This document shows positions 45,646-56,890 of a stretch of DNA of 64,000 bases, one piece after another; positions within the stretch are counted from its first letter, which is position 1, and every line of letters starts with the position of its first letter. The position numbers and the translations under genes were made by a program. The stretch lies in the NCBI RefSeq assembly GCF_036588685.1, contig NC_086373.1, positions 1,054,001 to 1,118,000 on the forward strand. The letters run 5' to 3'. The DNA comes from Mytilus trossulus. Taxonomy: Eukaryota > Mollusca > Bivalvia > Mytilida > Mytilidae. The notes beneath the pieces were generated by a model that made no database searches, was not told the DNA's origin, and saw only the letters and a list, made by a program, of their open reading frames with translations.

Positions 45646-46745
45646 CTCATCATTGTTGTGTTTTGACAGTGATGCAAATTCGTGATCTGTCACAGAGGAG
45701 GGACGAAAGATATCAGAGGGACAGTCAAACTCATAAATCGAAAATAAACAACATGACAACGTCATGCCTATAAATGAAAAAAAAGACAAACAGACAGACA
45801 ATAGTACACATGACACAACATAGAAAACTAAAGAATAAGGAACACGAACCCAACAAAAAAGTAGGGGTGATCTCATGTGCTTCCGAAGGGTAAGCAGATC
45901 CTGCTCCACATGTGGCACCCGTCGTGTTGCTTATGTGATAACAAATCCGTTAAAATAGTCTAATTCGGTAGGTCACATTCATGGAAGGGAAAGGGATTGT
46001 AGTTACGACGTAAGGAACTTATCCGATATCATTTGTGAAATGGTTGTTCCATAACGGTCAACCAACTCGTGATGGCGTCCGTAAAATTTACGAAGGAATT
46101 ATTTCAACTTCACCATTTGGAACTCTTGGTTTAATAGCTTCCTTGTGAGCAGCAACCCTCTATAAAGAAAATCATGATAGGAAATGCAAGCACGGGAATA
46201 TCGTTTCAATCGGGAGATATATACCCCGTATGCAGGTGCTGCTGGAATGTTGCTACTTAGAAATGGAAAGTTCACAATTGGAAAGCTGAAATCATCTCTT
46301 TTGTCGTAAAGTTTTGTTTTGAACCGACCCTCATTGTCAATTTTAAGATATGCGGCCGACTTAACTGTATCTGTAGTATCCTTTATCTCTAGTTTGATGG
46401 GATAGATGAGTTCAACATAGTCACCAAATTTTGAATTATTTAGTGAAAGAACATTATCTATATAGCGGAAAGTAGAGTTAAAGGATATTGCTAACTTCTT
46501 GTCCTTCTTCCTAAGAAGTTCCTGTATAAAGTCAGCTTTATAATAAAAACAAGTCGGCAAGAAGAGGGACACAATTTGTACTCATTGGCATGCCGACAGT
46601 CTGTTAAAAAACATGTCCTCTAAACGTAACAAATATGTTGTCAATCAAGAAATCAAGCATCTTGATTATGTCAGTTTCAGAGATTTTTTTGTTTAAATCA
46701 GAGTGATCCATAACAAAGTAGGATTTCACAAGTCGTGCAAGTATG
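45645..46745 (-). mobile_element. Penelope-like retroelement fragment (reverse transcriptase end plus 3' tail)
   Basis: Minus strand: reverse transcriptase coding remains at 46003-46745, then a 3' tail at 45645-46000 that matches in reverse the tail at 47960-48262 (GAGTTTGACTGTCCCT, GGAGCA...GATCA..CCCT). It forms an inverted pair with the element at 47640-48265, with about 0.9 kb between them. Confidence 0.75.
46003..46745 (-). pseudogene. Penelope-like reverse transcriptase, C-terminal fragment, decayed
   Basis: The longest open piece is 46099-46572. It has FRYIDNVLSL, a motif C in which the second catalytic Asp of YIDD is Asn, followed by KTKLYDKRDDFSFPIVNF and YGVYISRLKRYSRAC, a block very common in mollusc reverse transcriptases. 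Upstream, an ETDIIKMLDFLIDNIF segment and a GMPM(S)TNCVPLLA-like motif are in another frame. Downstream, an in-frame TAA splits LRKFYGRHHELVDRYG from the rest. A frameshift, a stop and a lost catalytic residue together make it non-functional. Confidence 0.8.
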
Positions 46746-47229
46746 TCCTATCAAACCAACTTCAACAGAAAATTAACATGGACTATATCTATTTAACTTT
46801 AAGTTGCTGGACCATGACCAAGTGCTGGACCATGACCAAGGGTGCTGGCCTCAAAATAGTCATTGAACTGATATGTACTGTGAGTAATAGAATTTACTAC
46901 TAAATATCAATGATCTATCAAAAGATGTTCCTATTAAACTAAATTAAGCAGAAAACTTAATAATTGTCTAAGCCACTGCATCCCCATCGCCAGAAAAAGA
47001 GGTCTTAATGTCTCTCTTTCCACATCTATTATCACAGGCAAGACAAAAACTAACGACTGGGCAACATGCACCAAACAAAAACTGGGGTAATCGCATGAGC
47101 TCCAGAAGGATGGCAACCATTGTGTTGCTCATGTTAGTACAAAACAGTAAAATAAACTAGAGTCTCTAAAGTGCCTGTGATTCACCTTGTTCTATGTGCA
47201 TATTAAACAAAGGACACACATGAACTCAT

Positions 47230-47640
47230 TACAAAATTATGCTTTGGTGATGGTGATGTGTTTGTAGATCTTACTTTACTAAACATTCTTGCTGCTTACA
47301 ATTATCTCTTTCTATAATGAACTTGGCCCAGTAGCTTCAGAGGTAAATATATTTTGTAAAAATTTACAGAGATTACAAAATTTATGACACTTGTTAAACA
47401 AGAGGCTCTCAAGAGCCTGAATCGCTCACCTTAATTTTTTTGGTCAAATCTCTCATCAATGATTATTTTGGCTTTTCAATTTATTTAAATGTTCTTTGAA
47501 TCGTCCTATTTTCTTCAAAAGCAAAAAAAAATCATTTTCTCCTATGTTCTATTTTAGCCATAGGAGCTATGTTTCTTGACATACAAGGAAATAAAATATA
47601 AAATTTATACTAGATACTCTGAAACTCATTTAGCATTTGT
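47230..47640 (+). repeat. Dispersed repeat family R6, partial copies
   Basis: Carries the GTAGATCTTACTTTACT block at about 47262 and, from about 47398, CAAGAGGCTCTCAAGAGCCT with CGCTCACCTT. Both blocks belong to the R6 family seen more fully at 48345-49895. The Penelope-like fragment at 47640 breaks this copy. Confidence 0.65.
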
Positions 47641-48265
47641 CGGTTGAAGACAAAACTTTACGACAAAAGAGATGATTTCAGCTTTCCAATTGTGAACTTT
47701 CAATTTCTAAGTAGCAACATTCCAGCACCTGCATACGGGGTATATATCTCCCAATTGATATGGTATTCCCGTGCTTGCATTTCCTATCATGATTTTCTTG
47801 ATAGAGGTTTACTGCTCACAAGGAAGCTATTAAACCAAGAGTTCCAAATGGTGAAGTTGAAATCATCCCTTCGTAAATTTTACGGACGCCATCACGAGTT
47901 GGTTGACCGTTATGGAATAACCGTTTCACAAATGATATCGGATATGTTCCTTACGTCATAACTACAATCCCCTTCCCTTTCATGAATTTGACCTACCGAA
48001 TTAGACTATTTACCGGATTTGTAATCACATAAGCAACATGACGGGTGCCGCATGTGGAGCAGAATCTGCTTACCCTTCCGGAGCACCTGAGATCACCCCT
48101 AGTTTTTGGTGGGGTTGGTGTTGTTTATTCTTTAGTTTTCTATGTTGTGTCACGTGTACTATTGTTTTTCTGTTTGTCTTTTTCATTTTTAGCCATGGCG
48201 TTGTCAGTTTGTTTTAGATTTATGAGTTTGACTGTCCCTTTGGTATCTGTCGTCCCTCTTTTAGC
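47640..48265 (+). mobile_element. Penelope-like retroelement 3' fragment
   Basis: An open segment at 47644-47961 encodes the C-terminal reverse-transcriptase block (KLYDKRDDFSFPIVNF, YGVYISQLIWYSRAC, LRKFYGRHHELVDRYG) and ends at TAA 47959-47961. A tail to about 48262 follows (CATGTGGAGCAGAATCTGC, GAGTTTGACTGTCCCTTTGG). No catalytic region is present, so the copy is strongly 5'-truncated. R6 sequence flanks it on both sides (TAAGTTTGGCTGATATTGAT resumes at 48266), which marks it as an insertion into R6. Confidence 0.8.
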
Positions 48266-49895
48266 CTAAGTTTGGCTGATATTGATACAGCAGTTTCGAA
48301 GGAGAAGATTTTTTAAAGTAAGTCAACATGATGAACAAATTGTGAAAAAAGTCTTTAAAGGGCAATAACTCCTTAAGGGGTCAATTGACAATTTTGGTCA
48401 AATTGACTTATTTGTAGATCTTACTTTGCTTAATATTTTTGCTATATACAGTTTATCTGTATCTATAATAATATTCAAGATAATAACCAAAAACTGCAAA
48501 ATTTCCTTAAAATTACCAATTAAGTGGCAGCAACCCAACAATGGGTTCTTTCAAAAATCAATACGGAAAGTCCATAATCACATGGCAAAATCAAATAACA
48601 AAACGCATCAAAAACGAATAGACAAGAACTGTCATATTCCTGACTTGGTACAGGCATTTTCAAAATAGAAAATGGTGGATTAAACCTGGTTCTATAGCGC
48701 TAACCCTCTCTCTTTAATAACAGTCTCATCAAATTCCGTTATATTTACATGATGCGTTAAATAAAGTCACAATTAGTAAAATAGTCAAAATATGGGTACA
48801 TAAGTCATCATTGTGAAAAATTGTCATTAAAGGACAATAACCCCTTAAGGGGTCAATTGACAATTTTGGTCATACATGTATTAACTTATTTGTAGATCTT
48901 ACTTTGCTGATCATTTATGCTGTTTACAGTTTATCTTTATCTATAATAATATTCAAGATAATGACCAAAAACTGCAAAATTTCTCTAAAATTACCAATTA
49001 AGTGGCAGCAACCCAACAATGGGTTCTTTCATTCATCTGAAAATTTCAGGGCTGATAGATCTTAACCTAATGAACATTTTTAATTTACCCTGTCAGATTT
49101 GCTCTAAATGCTTTCATTTTTGAGATATAAGCCAAAAACTGCATTTGACCCCTATGTTCTATTTTAAGTAACGGCAACCATGTTTTTTGACGGATAAAAA
49201 ATCGAAGCACAAACTTTGTGCAGGATAATCTAAGGAACAATCATGTTAAGTTTTATCCAAATCCATTCAGTAGTTTCAGAGGAGAAGATGTTTGAAAAAT
49301 TGTTAACGACGACAGACGACGGCGGACGCCAAGTGATGAGAAAAGCTCACATTTCCTTTTAGGTAAGGTGAGCTAAAAATGACTATAAAGGGCAATAACT
49401 CCTTTAGGGGTCAATTGACTAATTTGGTCATGTTGAATCAATTGTAGATCTTACTTTGCTGTACATTATTGCTGTATACAGTTTATTTCTATCTATAATA
49501 CTATTCAATATAATAACTAAAAACTGCAAAATTTTCTTAAAATTACCAATTCAGGGGAAGCAACCCATCAACGGGTTATCCGATTCATCTGAAAATAACA
49601 GGGCGATTAGAACTTGACCTGATGAACATTTTATTCCATTCCAGATTTGCTCTAAATGCTTTGTTTTCATAAATATGAGCCAAAATCAGAATTTTACCCC
49701 TATGTACTATTTTTTGGCCATGATGGCCATCTTGATTAGCAGACAGGGTCATCAGACACATTTATGATGATTGTTACCAAGTTTGGTTAAATTTGGCCTA
49801 GAAGTTTCAGAGAAGATTTTTGTAAAAGTTAACAGACAACAGACAACAAAGACTCCAAGTGATGAGAAAAGTTCACTTGGCCCCTTTGGACATAC
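48266..49895 (+). repeat. R6 repeat cluster, at least three units, one with an R5 insertion
   Basis: Units start with AAAGGGCAATAACTCC at about 48356, 48830 and 49387. They contain GGGGTCAATTGACAATTTTG, GTAGATCTTACTTTGCT and CAACCCAACAATGGGTT, and end with AAGTGATGAGAAAAGCTCAC at about 49333 and 49857. R5 sequence (GTCATATTCCTGACTTGGTA) interrupts the first unit at 48555-48725. This is a non-coding, very bivalve-like repeat. Confidence 0.8.
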
Positions 49896-50800
49896 ATTCT
49901 TAAATGAACTGCTCCAATAATATACCCATTTTTTCAGTTTATATGTGTATTATGTGCATATACATGTACATGAGAACCATAGGGAACTATATTCCAGTGT
50001 GAATACATTTAGTAACAGTAGCTAAACTGTCATGTTGTTAGACAGGCCGTTGCCTTAGTAAAGATTTAGAACAAGTTCTAATCTTTCCAAAAATCAAAAC
50101 AAGCCAGACATTAAAAAAAAAAATGACTATTATTTTTGGAAAAAACTATATTAAGATGTAGCCAAATTTTGTACAGTTGATTTGTACAAATGTACACATA
50201 CATGAGAACAATTGGGAATTATGTGTGTATAGATTTAGTAACTGATTAAGGAGCTAATCTATCCGTTTTCTGTTTCAAAGCCTGTGACTTTTGAAAGAAT
50301 TTGAACAAAATCTGAAAACAAATACAATCAATGTGTATAAACTACAAAACATAATCTGTTCTGTCTTTTTTTCTTTTTTTTTTTCATACTGCTGCATATA
50401 TTTTGTTTTAGCTATTTAAAGCTCCTTCAAACATAAATTGTATGAATATATTTTACAGCACCTTACTGAATGATGGAAATGTTCCAGTTTATGTCAAACG
50501 CAACTTAACAAATTGTTTTTTTGTTGTTGATGTTGTGATTTTGGCACTTGATGATGGAAAACAGTTTTTTCCATGAAAATACTGCTATCAACGCGCAATC
50601 ATACGTGATTAAAAACTATTGAAGTTTTAACAAGTGACAAGTTTTCAAGTTGCTCAAGGTAAGTAGAAATTCAGTGGTAAGTTATGTTCTGCAACATCAA
50701 CTAGTTCTATTTTAAAATCTTTACATCATTACACCCACCTGTATATATTTAACACAAAAGAAGAAGAGTAAAAATTATATTTAATAAAAAAAAAGTGTGT
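49895..50800. other. 3' flank of MRPS25, no other feature
   Basis: AT-rich sequence. ATTAAA on the minus strand near 50780 is a possible polyadenylation signal of MRPS25, about 25 bp after its stop codon. Nothing else is supported. Confidence 0.5.
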
Positions 50801-50805
50801 GATGT

Positions 50806-50974
50806 TTATGATTCTTTTGTATATCTATGTCTGCCTCTAATTTGAGGAGGTAAGATGACAGCCCCTGAACAGGGAACCTGTCCTGGTATCTGACATATAC
50901 ACTTTTTACTGTCAGAAAGTCCAAATAATGCTGGATTCTTCTCATCTTTTGTTTGTTCTTCTTCTACTTCCATT
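50806..50974 (-). CDS. MRPS25: MRPS25 exon 4 (aa 113-168)
   Basis: The acceptor is TTTTACAG and the stop TAA is at 50808-50806. It encodes an acidic linker (EVEEEQ), an ALFG block, the CICQIPGQVPC cysteine cluster and a basic tail. Confidence 0.93.
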
Positions 50975-53900
50975 CTGTAAAAGAAAATGACTGCTACACA
51001 ACATTTGTCGATCATTTCACTGTCTTGACTTAATTTAGTGTAACTTAAAACTAGATGAATTACAAGTTAGGGTCACATGGAATTCCTTTGTCAGTACATG
51101 TTTTTATAACCAAACTTTTATACAAGGTATACATTAGATTGTAGTTGAATTGTTGTGTGAATAATCTTATAACAAAGAAAGAATATAACTTGACTCTACA
51201 ATCCATAACCAGCTTATACAAAAACCTTGGAATGAGCATGGTGTATTGTGTTGAATTAGGAAATTGACTTTACAGGTGCATCAAACTTTTATGATAATCA
51301 GATTATAATAAGATTGCACAATTCCATCTTCCAAGGGTTACGATCCCCTCCTGCTCTCTCTAACTTTGGCAGATCAAGCCAACATTTGTGATATCAATGT
51401 TGCGCCATCTATCTTTACTGCAATATTGCATTCTATTCCAATGTAAAATTTTGGATATTTGCATAGATTTTTCCATATGAAGAAATGGCATAGTTCACAT
51501 TTTACAATAAAAATACCCAGAAATCAGTCTGATATCAAACAAAATGTGGTATGATTTCCAATGAACAGACACATACAAAATGTGGCAGGGTTAAGCATGT
51601 TTGTTGATGCCAATTTTTTTAATTATGAGAAAGTAAGTGTATTGCTATTTATATTTTCCCTAGATCAATTTGATTAATAAATAAATATGATGGAACAATT
51701 ACACCTTAATTGATATAATTCTCTCATATTTTGCTCCATTTTTAGGAAAGTTTTGGGACATCTTTCACTTTTGTAATGAACTGTATCAAGAAAAAACTTA
51801 TACAAATAAAAATGTCTAAACACATACATGTATACATTTGGGAGAGACACAGTAGTTGATATAGACTGTATCACTTAGTCTAACCAGACAAAGACAAAAT
51901 TCATACAGTTGAACTTCTATCCCAGATATCAAGGGTATTATAGCACTTACAACACAGATGCCCAAAATTTATATAGCCTCAGTTTATGATGTAGTTCAAA
52001 AGGAAAAATCTCCCTGCATATTAAAATTTAAAAGCAGCCATGACCTCTCACCGATGGCCTTAATCTATACTTACTCTGTTTTACACAATGTACTTCTGAT
52101 AAATGAATGAATTTCATCCTTTGAATGAGAATCTACATCAATAACTAATTTCTTTCCATTACCTGGAAAACAAAAAATATTAAAACCAATGATTGACAGA
52201 TAGTTTGTTATATTCATGATTTACATGTTTCCCCTCCCCCCAATCAACATTTTATCATTTATGTCCTAAGTCAATAAAAGTTCAGAAAACAATTATGACC
52301 TTTCCTACTATATTTACAACCTAAAAACTAAAAATTCTGTCTGCTCAAATGATTTTTTGTTTTTGTTGATCATACAGAGTTTGAGATATATACTAATAAA
52401 CACTTGTTTAAATGAATTTTGTTTCAACTGCAACCATTTCAGTATCTACCAAAGTATTAAATTGGGAATCAAGAAAAACCAAATTTATTTATATACTTTA
52501 AATGTGTTGCCCCATACTCTATAAATGTCTCTACCAAGGAAAATACACCCTACATGTATATAATATGGTAATATACATATTTTGATATTGGGGCACTTTC
52601 AAACAAGTTAAATCAATGTCTATCTTACATGTCTTAGATAAAGCTTTATCTTGATATACTCTAACAAGTAAAAATATATTTTTCTATCATAGTTTAAAAG
52701 AAACGTGGCTTATGTCCATGTACTTACTGAAGAAAAACTGGAAAACAGGAGTCGGTGTTAAGTTCTTAAAGGTAACAAATTGAGTATGAGGATTTTTATA
52801 CAACAGTTGAGGTAGATGCCAAAACACAAAATCTCTGAAAAAAAAGAAAGTTCATATTATTTGAGAGCAACTGCCTTAAAACTTTGAGGAATATATTTTA
52901 TGATATATATATAAATGGCCATCGCATATTGAAATTAATAAATACAACAGAAGTTAAAATATATGTAAACCGGGTTTTTTTCTAAAGTGAATATTGATTA
53001 ATATTTTTATGGGTTAAATATTTCTCAGTGGTGTCTTGCCATGGCTTTGTTTGGCCTTGAATGTTTGTTTCTAATATTTTATTAACTGTGCATTTGCATT
53101 CAGATCTCGCAGATCAAATTTATATGTCATTGTGTATTAATTTAGGTTTTTTGATTGAGTTAAGTCTGCCAAATGATATTTTATCGTGTGTTTTTCTATG
53201 TTGTGATTTTATGCTATTGTTTCAGAAAAAGGGAGAAGGTATGGATCCATTAAAACATTTGAAATTTTTGCACCTGTCCTAAGTCAGGAATCTGATGTAC
53301 AGTAGTTGCACTTTGTTGTTATTTATTTGTGTTTCTCGTTTCTCGTTTTTTTTTATATAGATTAGACCGTTGGTTTTCCTGTTTGAATGGTTTTACACTA
53401 GTAATTTTGGGGCCCCTTTATAGCTTGTTGTTCTGTGCGAGCCAAGGCTCCGTGTTGAAGGCAGTACATTGACCTATAATGGTTTACTTCTTTTTTAAAT
53501 TGTTATTTGGATGGAGAGTTGCCTCATTGGCACTCACACCACATCTTCCTATATCTATGTTTGATTTAAAAATAAAACAATTCATACAGAATTGGTTCTC
53601 TTTCACAGGTAATGCCTCCTCATACTATGAGGCAAGCATTACCTGTAAAAAAAAAAGGGGCGAAGTCAGTATGAATTATTTTTTTGTAACTTAAATATTA
53701 GTTAAAAAAAAGAAACAGAAATACTGTAACGTTTCTGATTTTAGTTTTGTTGTTAGGGATCTTAGTTGTGACGTTATTTAAGTTATGACGTCATATGCAT
53801 TGTAAACAAAGAAACGCTATCATCAGGTAACTTTTTTTTCATATCAAAAAATCATTTAAAATGAAATTGATATTGCTTTCCTTCCTATTTTATACTAGAC

Positions 53901-56890
53901 TGATAAATGTATATTTTACTCAAAGTTTCATACCAACAAGACCAGAAAAAGGAAGCACATTGTAGATTTCTGCACAGATGCGGGAATTCAAAACATGACA
54001 TCAAAAAAATTGAACGATTTTGAGTTCATTAGTGCATTGTACAATAAAAGTTTCGGGAAAATCCTGATTTTTTTTTTTAATAATTTTTCTTTTGTTATTG
54101 GAGACTTTGTCCCCATATAATTCTGTAGTTTTCCATGTTGTGTCATGTGTATGATTGTTTTTCTTTTTTTCTTTTTCATTTTTAGCCATGTACAAATGTA
54201 TGTATGTATGTATGTACGGAGCACCCCTCTTTTGCTGTGAGGGTACAGTGGAATGTGTGTACATTCCCTAACAGGATTAATGGAGATGTGTCACTAATTT
54301 ATACACAACCCACCACCAGGACAATCCCCAACCCAACACAGAGGGAGTGTTAGAACTTGGGGAAAACCACCGGGCTTCTAGGCGGGAACAGACAAACAGA
54401 AGAGATATCTATAGATTGATCTCTAGGTCAAAGTCGTGGACCACATTGACCAAACGAGTCCCCCAAAGTACCCATTCTGGTTTAATCTCCGGTCTAGTTA
54501 CCAGAGATGTGTTTGGGAGTGTGAAAATCACCCTACTAATGGTACTGAATTTCCAGCGCCTGAACATTGAACCCGGGATCATCTGCACTGTAGCCATCGG
54601 TCTTAACCACAAGGCCATGAACCCACATATCGTTGTCAGGTTATCTTCGATTGATGAGTTTGACTGTCCCTCTAGTGTCTTTCAGCCCTCTTTTACAACA
54701 TACAAATAATATGGGGACGAAGTCCCCAATAACAGTAGAAAATTCAATAAAAAAAAAAAATCGGGAAAATTTCCCGAATTTGTCATCGTACTAATGAACT
54801 CGAAATCGTTCAATTTTTTTATGTCATGTTTTGAAATCCCGGACCTGCGTAGAAATCTACAATGTACTTCCTTTTTCCGGTCTTGTTTGTATGAATCTTT
54901 CAGTAAAATATATATATTTATCAGTCTAGTATAAATAGGAAGGAACGCAATACCAATTTGATTTTTAATAATTCCTTGTCATCTCAGTACCAGAATCTAT
55001 GACAAACGAGACGATTTTAATTTTGAAATTATCAATTTCCCCCACCTTAGTAGTAATATACCAACTTCACCTGCATATGAAATATACATTTCCCAACTTA
55101 TTAGGTATTCAAGAGCTTGCAGCTCCTATTCAGACTTTGTAAAACGTCACCAGTGTCTGAGCAGAAAGTTGATGAACCAGGGGTATGTCAAAGAACGTCT
55201 CGTCCTTTTTCTAAAAAAGTTCATCGGAAGATACCCAGAACTTGTTGATAAATATTCCGTATCAACTTCACAAATAATACAAGATGGTCTTGAAGGATAG
55301 ATTTTGCGTACTGACGTTTGTTATCATCTTAATTACGTATTATAGAATTCTTTTATAAGTCTTTTTAAGATAATTATTTGAAGTGACTAAGTGGTTATGT
55401 AAAACCACATACTTTGAACGGCAAAATTATTTCATTGATTGATATTACTTTTACTTAAGGATCTTGAATACTATGAATGACAAAACTATTTTATTCAATA
55501 ATACTACTTTTTCTGTTTAGTCTGTTTTTCATGATATACATTTGACATGAAACTGTACTTATGTATCCCGTCATACTTTGAACCACACCATTATTTTATT
55601 TATTATTATTACTTTTACTGTTAAGTCTGGTTTTTGGTATATCTACTTTACGTGAGTCTGTATTTATGTATGCCGACATACGACAAAATTATTTTGTATG
55701 TCTACCTGTGCGAATTTCAAACGCGCTATTTTACACCAGTAATGAAAACCTTCTATCATTTATGGGTAGACTTTACATGATAAATTCAGCCGTATTTGAC
55801 GTAAAAACTGTTCTTATGTATCCCGTCATACTTTGAACCACACCATTATTTTATTTATTATTATTACTTTTACTGTTAAGTCTGTTTTTGTTATATCAAC
55901 TTTACGTAAGTCTTCATTTATGTATGCCGTCATACGACAAAATTATTTTTATGTCTACCTGAGCGAATTTCAAACGCGCATTTTTAAATCAGTAATGAAA
56001 CCTTCTATCATTATGGGTAGACTTTACATAGATAAATTCAGCCGTATAAGAAAAGCAAAATGAGAATGTTAAATTAATGTATGCCTTTTTGTGCTTCTTT
56101 GTTACATTTGTTGTTTATGTAGAGATATTAAGATGATAACACAATATTGACTGTTGTACCCTTATTTTTGACATTTTTACTCTTTGAGTATGTTTGTTTT
56201 GTTCATGCATCGTTGACAATTTAATGGAATTTGATGCGACTGTCATATAAGTGAGAGGTTTAGCTAGCTATAAAACCAGGTTCAATCCACCATTTTCTAC
56301 ATTAGAAAATGCCTGTACCAAGTCAGGAATATGACAGTTGTTACCCATTCGTTTGATGTGTTTGGACTTTTGATTTTGCCTTTTGATTTTTGATTTTCCT
56401 TTTTGAATTTTCCTCGGAGTTCGGTATTTTTGTGTTTTTACTTTTTTTTTGATATTGAAAAACGTTACCTGATGATAGCGTTTCATTGTTTACATTGCAT
56501 ATGACGTCATAACTTAAATAACATCACAACTAAAATCCCTAACAACAGAACCAAAATCGGAAACGTTACGGTAGTTCCGTTTCTTTTTTTTAAACCGTAT
56601 TTAGGTTACAAAAAAATAATTCCTACAGACCTCGTCCCCTTTCACAGGTAATGCCTGCCTCATATTATTGATTAACTGTCTCATAAATGAAAATTAAATC
56701 AAATATTGACAGAAAATAAAAGCACAATCAATTTTCAAAACATTTACAATGCTCCTCTGTGAACCTGTTGACCGGGTCCGATGTTGTAATTTAATGTCAT
56801 AACTTGAATTTCACTTTTTAAATGCAGGGCACCATCTTGAAGATATTTCATTGTTCGCCTAACAGGCGCTCTTCCTTTCATAAAAGGCAT
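50806..56890 (-). CDS. MRPS25: Mitochondrial small ribosomal subunit protein mS25 (4 exons, 168 aa)
   Basis: Joined exons are 56748-56890, 52728-52834, 52075-52162 and 50806-50974. Their lengths of 143, 107, 88 and 169 nt close to 169 codons with stop, and every intron is GT..AG. The protein starts MPFMKGRAPVRRT, as in animal mS25. It continues with a DFVFWHLPQLLYKNP strand, TFKNLTPTP, a VIDVDSHSKDEI block and the C-terminal CICQIPGQVPC with two Cys pairs plus a PPQIRGRHR end. Length and order match vertebrate mS25 (about 170 aa). It is part of the mitoribosomal small subunit, imported into the matrix. Intron 1 (3.9 kb) holds nested mobile elements that leave the coding frame intact. Confidence 0.95.
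52075..52162 (-). CDS. MRPS25: MRPS25 exon 3 (aa 84-113)
   Basis: The acceptor is TTTCCAG and the donor ACAGA|GTAAGT. It encodes the NGKKLVIDVDSHSKDEI segment, equivalent to the conserved V(D/E)V-SKEEI region of mS25. Confidence 0.92.
52728..52834 (-). CDS. MRPS25: MRPS25 exon 2 (aa 48-84)
   Basis: The acceptor TTTTTTCAG is followed by AGATTTTG and the donor is TTCA|GTAAGT. It encodes the aromatic strand segment FVFWHLPQ and the YKNP turn that are characteristic of the family. Confidence 0.92.
53030..53560 (-). repeat. Dispersed repeat related to R1, in MRPS25 intron 1
   Basis: The right end (GAAGGCAGTACATTGACCTA, CTCATTGGCACTCACACCAC) matches R1 in reverse, and the left part is more diverged (TGTCCTAAGTCAGGAATCTG). 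The short open frames in it are not supported as genes. Confidence 0.65.
53606..53647. repeat. Palindromic junction of terminal inverted repeats
   Basis: ACAGGTAATGC at 53606 and GCATTACCTGT at 53637-53647 are exact reverse complements around a CTCATA/TATGAG centre. The left half also matches, in direct orientation, the far right end of the element at about 56644-56655. This suggests two element ends abutting here. Confidence 0.7.
54190..54632 (-). mobile_element. tRNA-derived SINE, about 440 bp
   Basis: On the minus strand the head contains an A-box-like TGGCCTTGTGGTTAAGACC (54617-54599) and a B-box GGGTTCAATG (54574-54565), the internal RNA polymerase III promoter spaced as in a tRNA. The body runs to a CATA tetranucleotide tail (GTAT on the plus strand, 54196-54217). 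Flanking retroelement-tail sequence (TTTTTAGCCATG to the left, GTTGTCAG to the right) is continuous without it elsewhere in the window, which marks it as an insertion. Confidence 0.78.
54992..55300 (+). pseudogene. Penelope-like reverse transcriptase C-terminal fragment
   Basis: Frame RIYDKRDDFNFEIINFPHLS, then IYISQLIRYSRACSSYSDF and KKFIGRYPELVDKY, ending at TAG 55298-55300. It belongs to the same family as the fragments at 46003 and 47644 but to a clearly different subfamily (FIGRYPELV in place of FYGRHHELV). Only about 103 codons remain and no catalytic motif is present. It is part of the 1.47-kb insertion that splits the inverted-repeat element. Confidence 0.78.
55559..56060 (+). repeat. 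255-bp tandem duplication after the retroelement fragment
   Basis: The block starting ATGTATCCCGTCATACTTTG at 55561 recurs at 55816. Both copies carry TTATTTTATTTATTATTATT, GCGAATTTCAAACGCGC and ATGGGTAGACTTTACAT. A shorter related piece precedes them at about 55480-55560. It probably is 3' untranslated repeat of the retroelement. Confidence 0.85.
56748..56890 (-). CDS. MRPS25: MRPS25 exon 1 (aa 1-48)
   Basis: ATG at 56890 with a CAGTC upstream context. A second in-frame ATG follows three codons later, but the MP start matches family members. It encodes the basic RNA-binding N-terminus (KGRAPVRRT). The donor is GCATT|GTAAAT in phase 2. Confidence 0.92.

Larger units (their letters stand above)
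53636..56655. mobile_element. Inverted-repeat element, right arm split by a retroelement insertion
   Basis: The left arm 53636-54120 matches, in reverse, 54706-54967 together with 56440-56655. The two right-arm pieces are adjacent in the left arm, so the 1.47 kb at 54968-56439 is a later insertion. The arms carry GACGTCATA, GAAACGCTATCATCAGGTAA and GTCCCCAT/ATGGGGAC blocks. The original centre is retroelement 3'-tail sequence (GAGTTTGACTGTCCC) and itself holds a SINE. The whole lies in MRPS25 intron 1. No transposase is seen. Confidence 0.7.

Noticed and set aside
47644-47961. 105-codon frame as a host gene
   Set aside because: It is the C-terminal end of a Penelope-like reverse transcriptase with its typical 3' tail, so it is annotated as mobile-element sequence.
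54560-54620. Functional tRNA gene
   Set aside because: A- and B-boxes are present, but no complete cloverleaf with acceptor stem can be drawn and a SINE body follows.
54347-54709. 120-codon plus-strand frame
   Set aside because: It is the antisense of the SINE plus retroelement tail.
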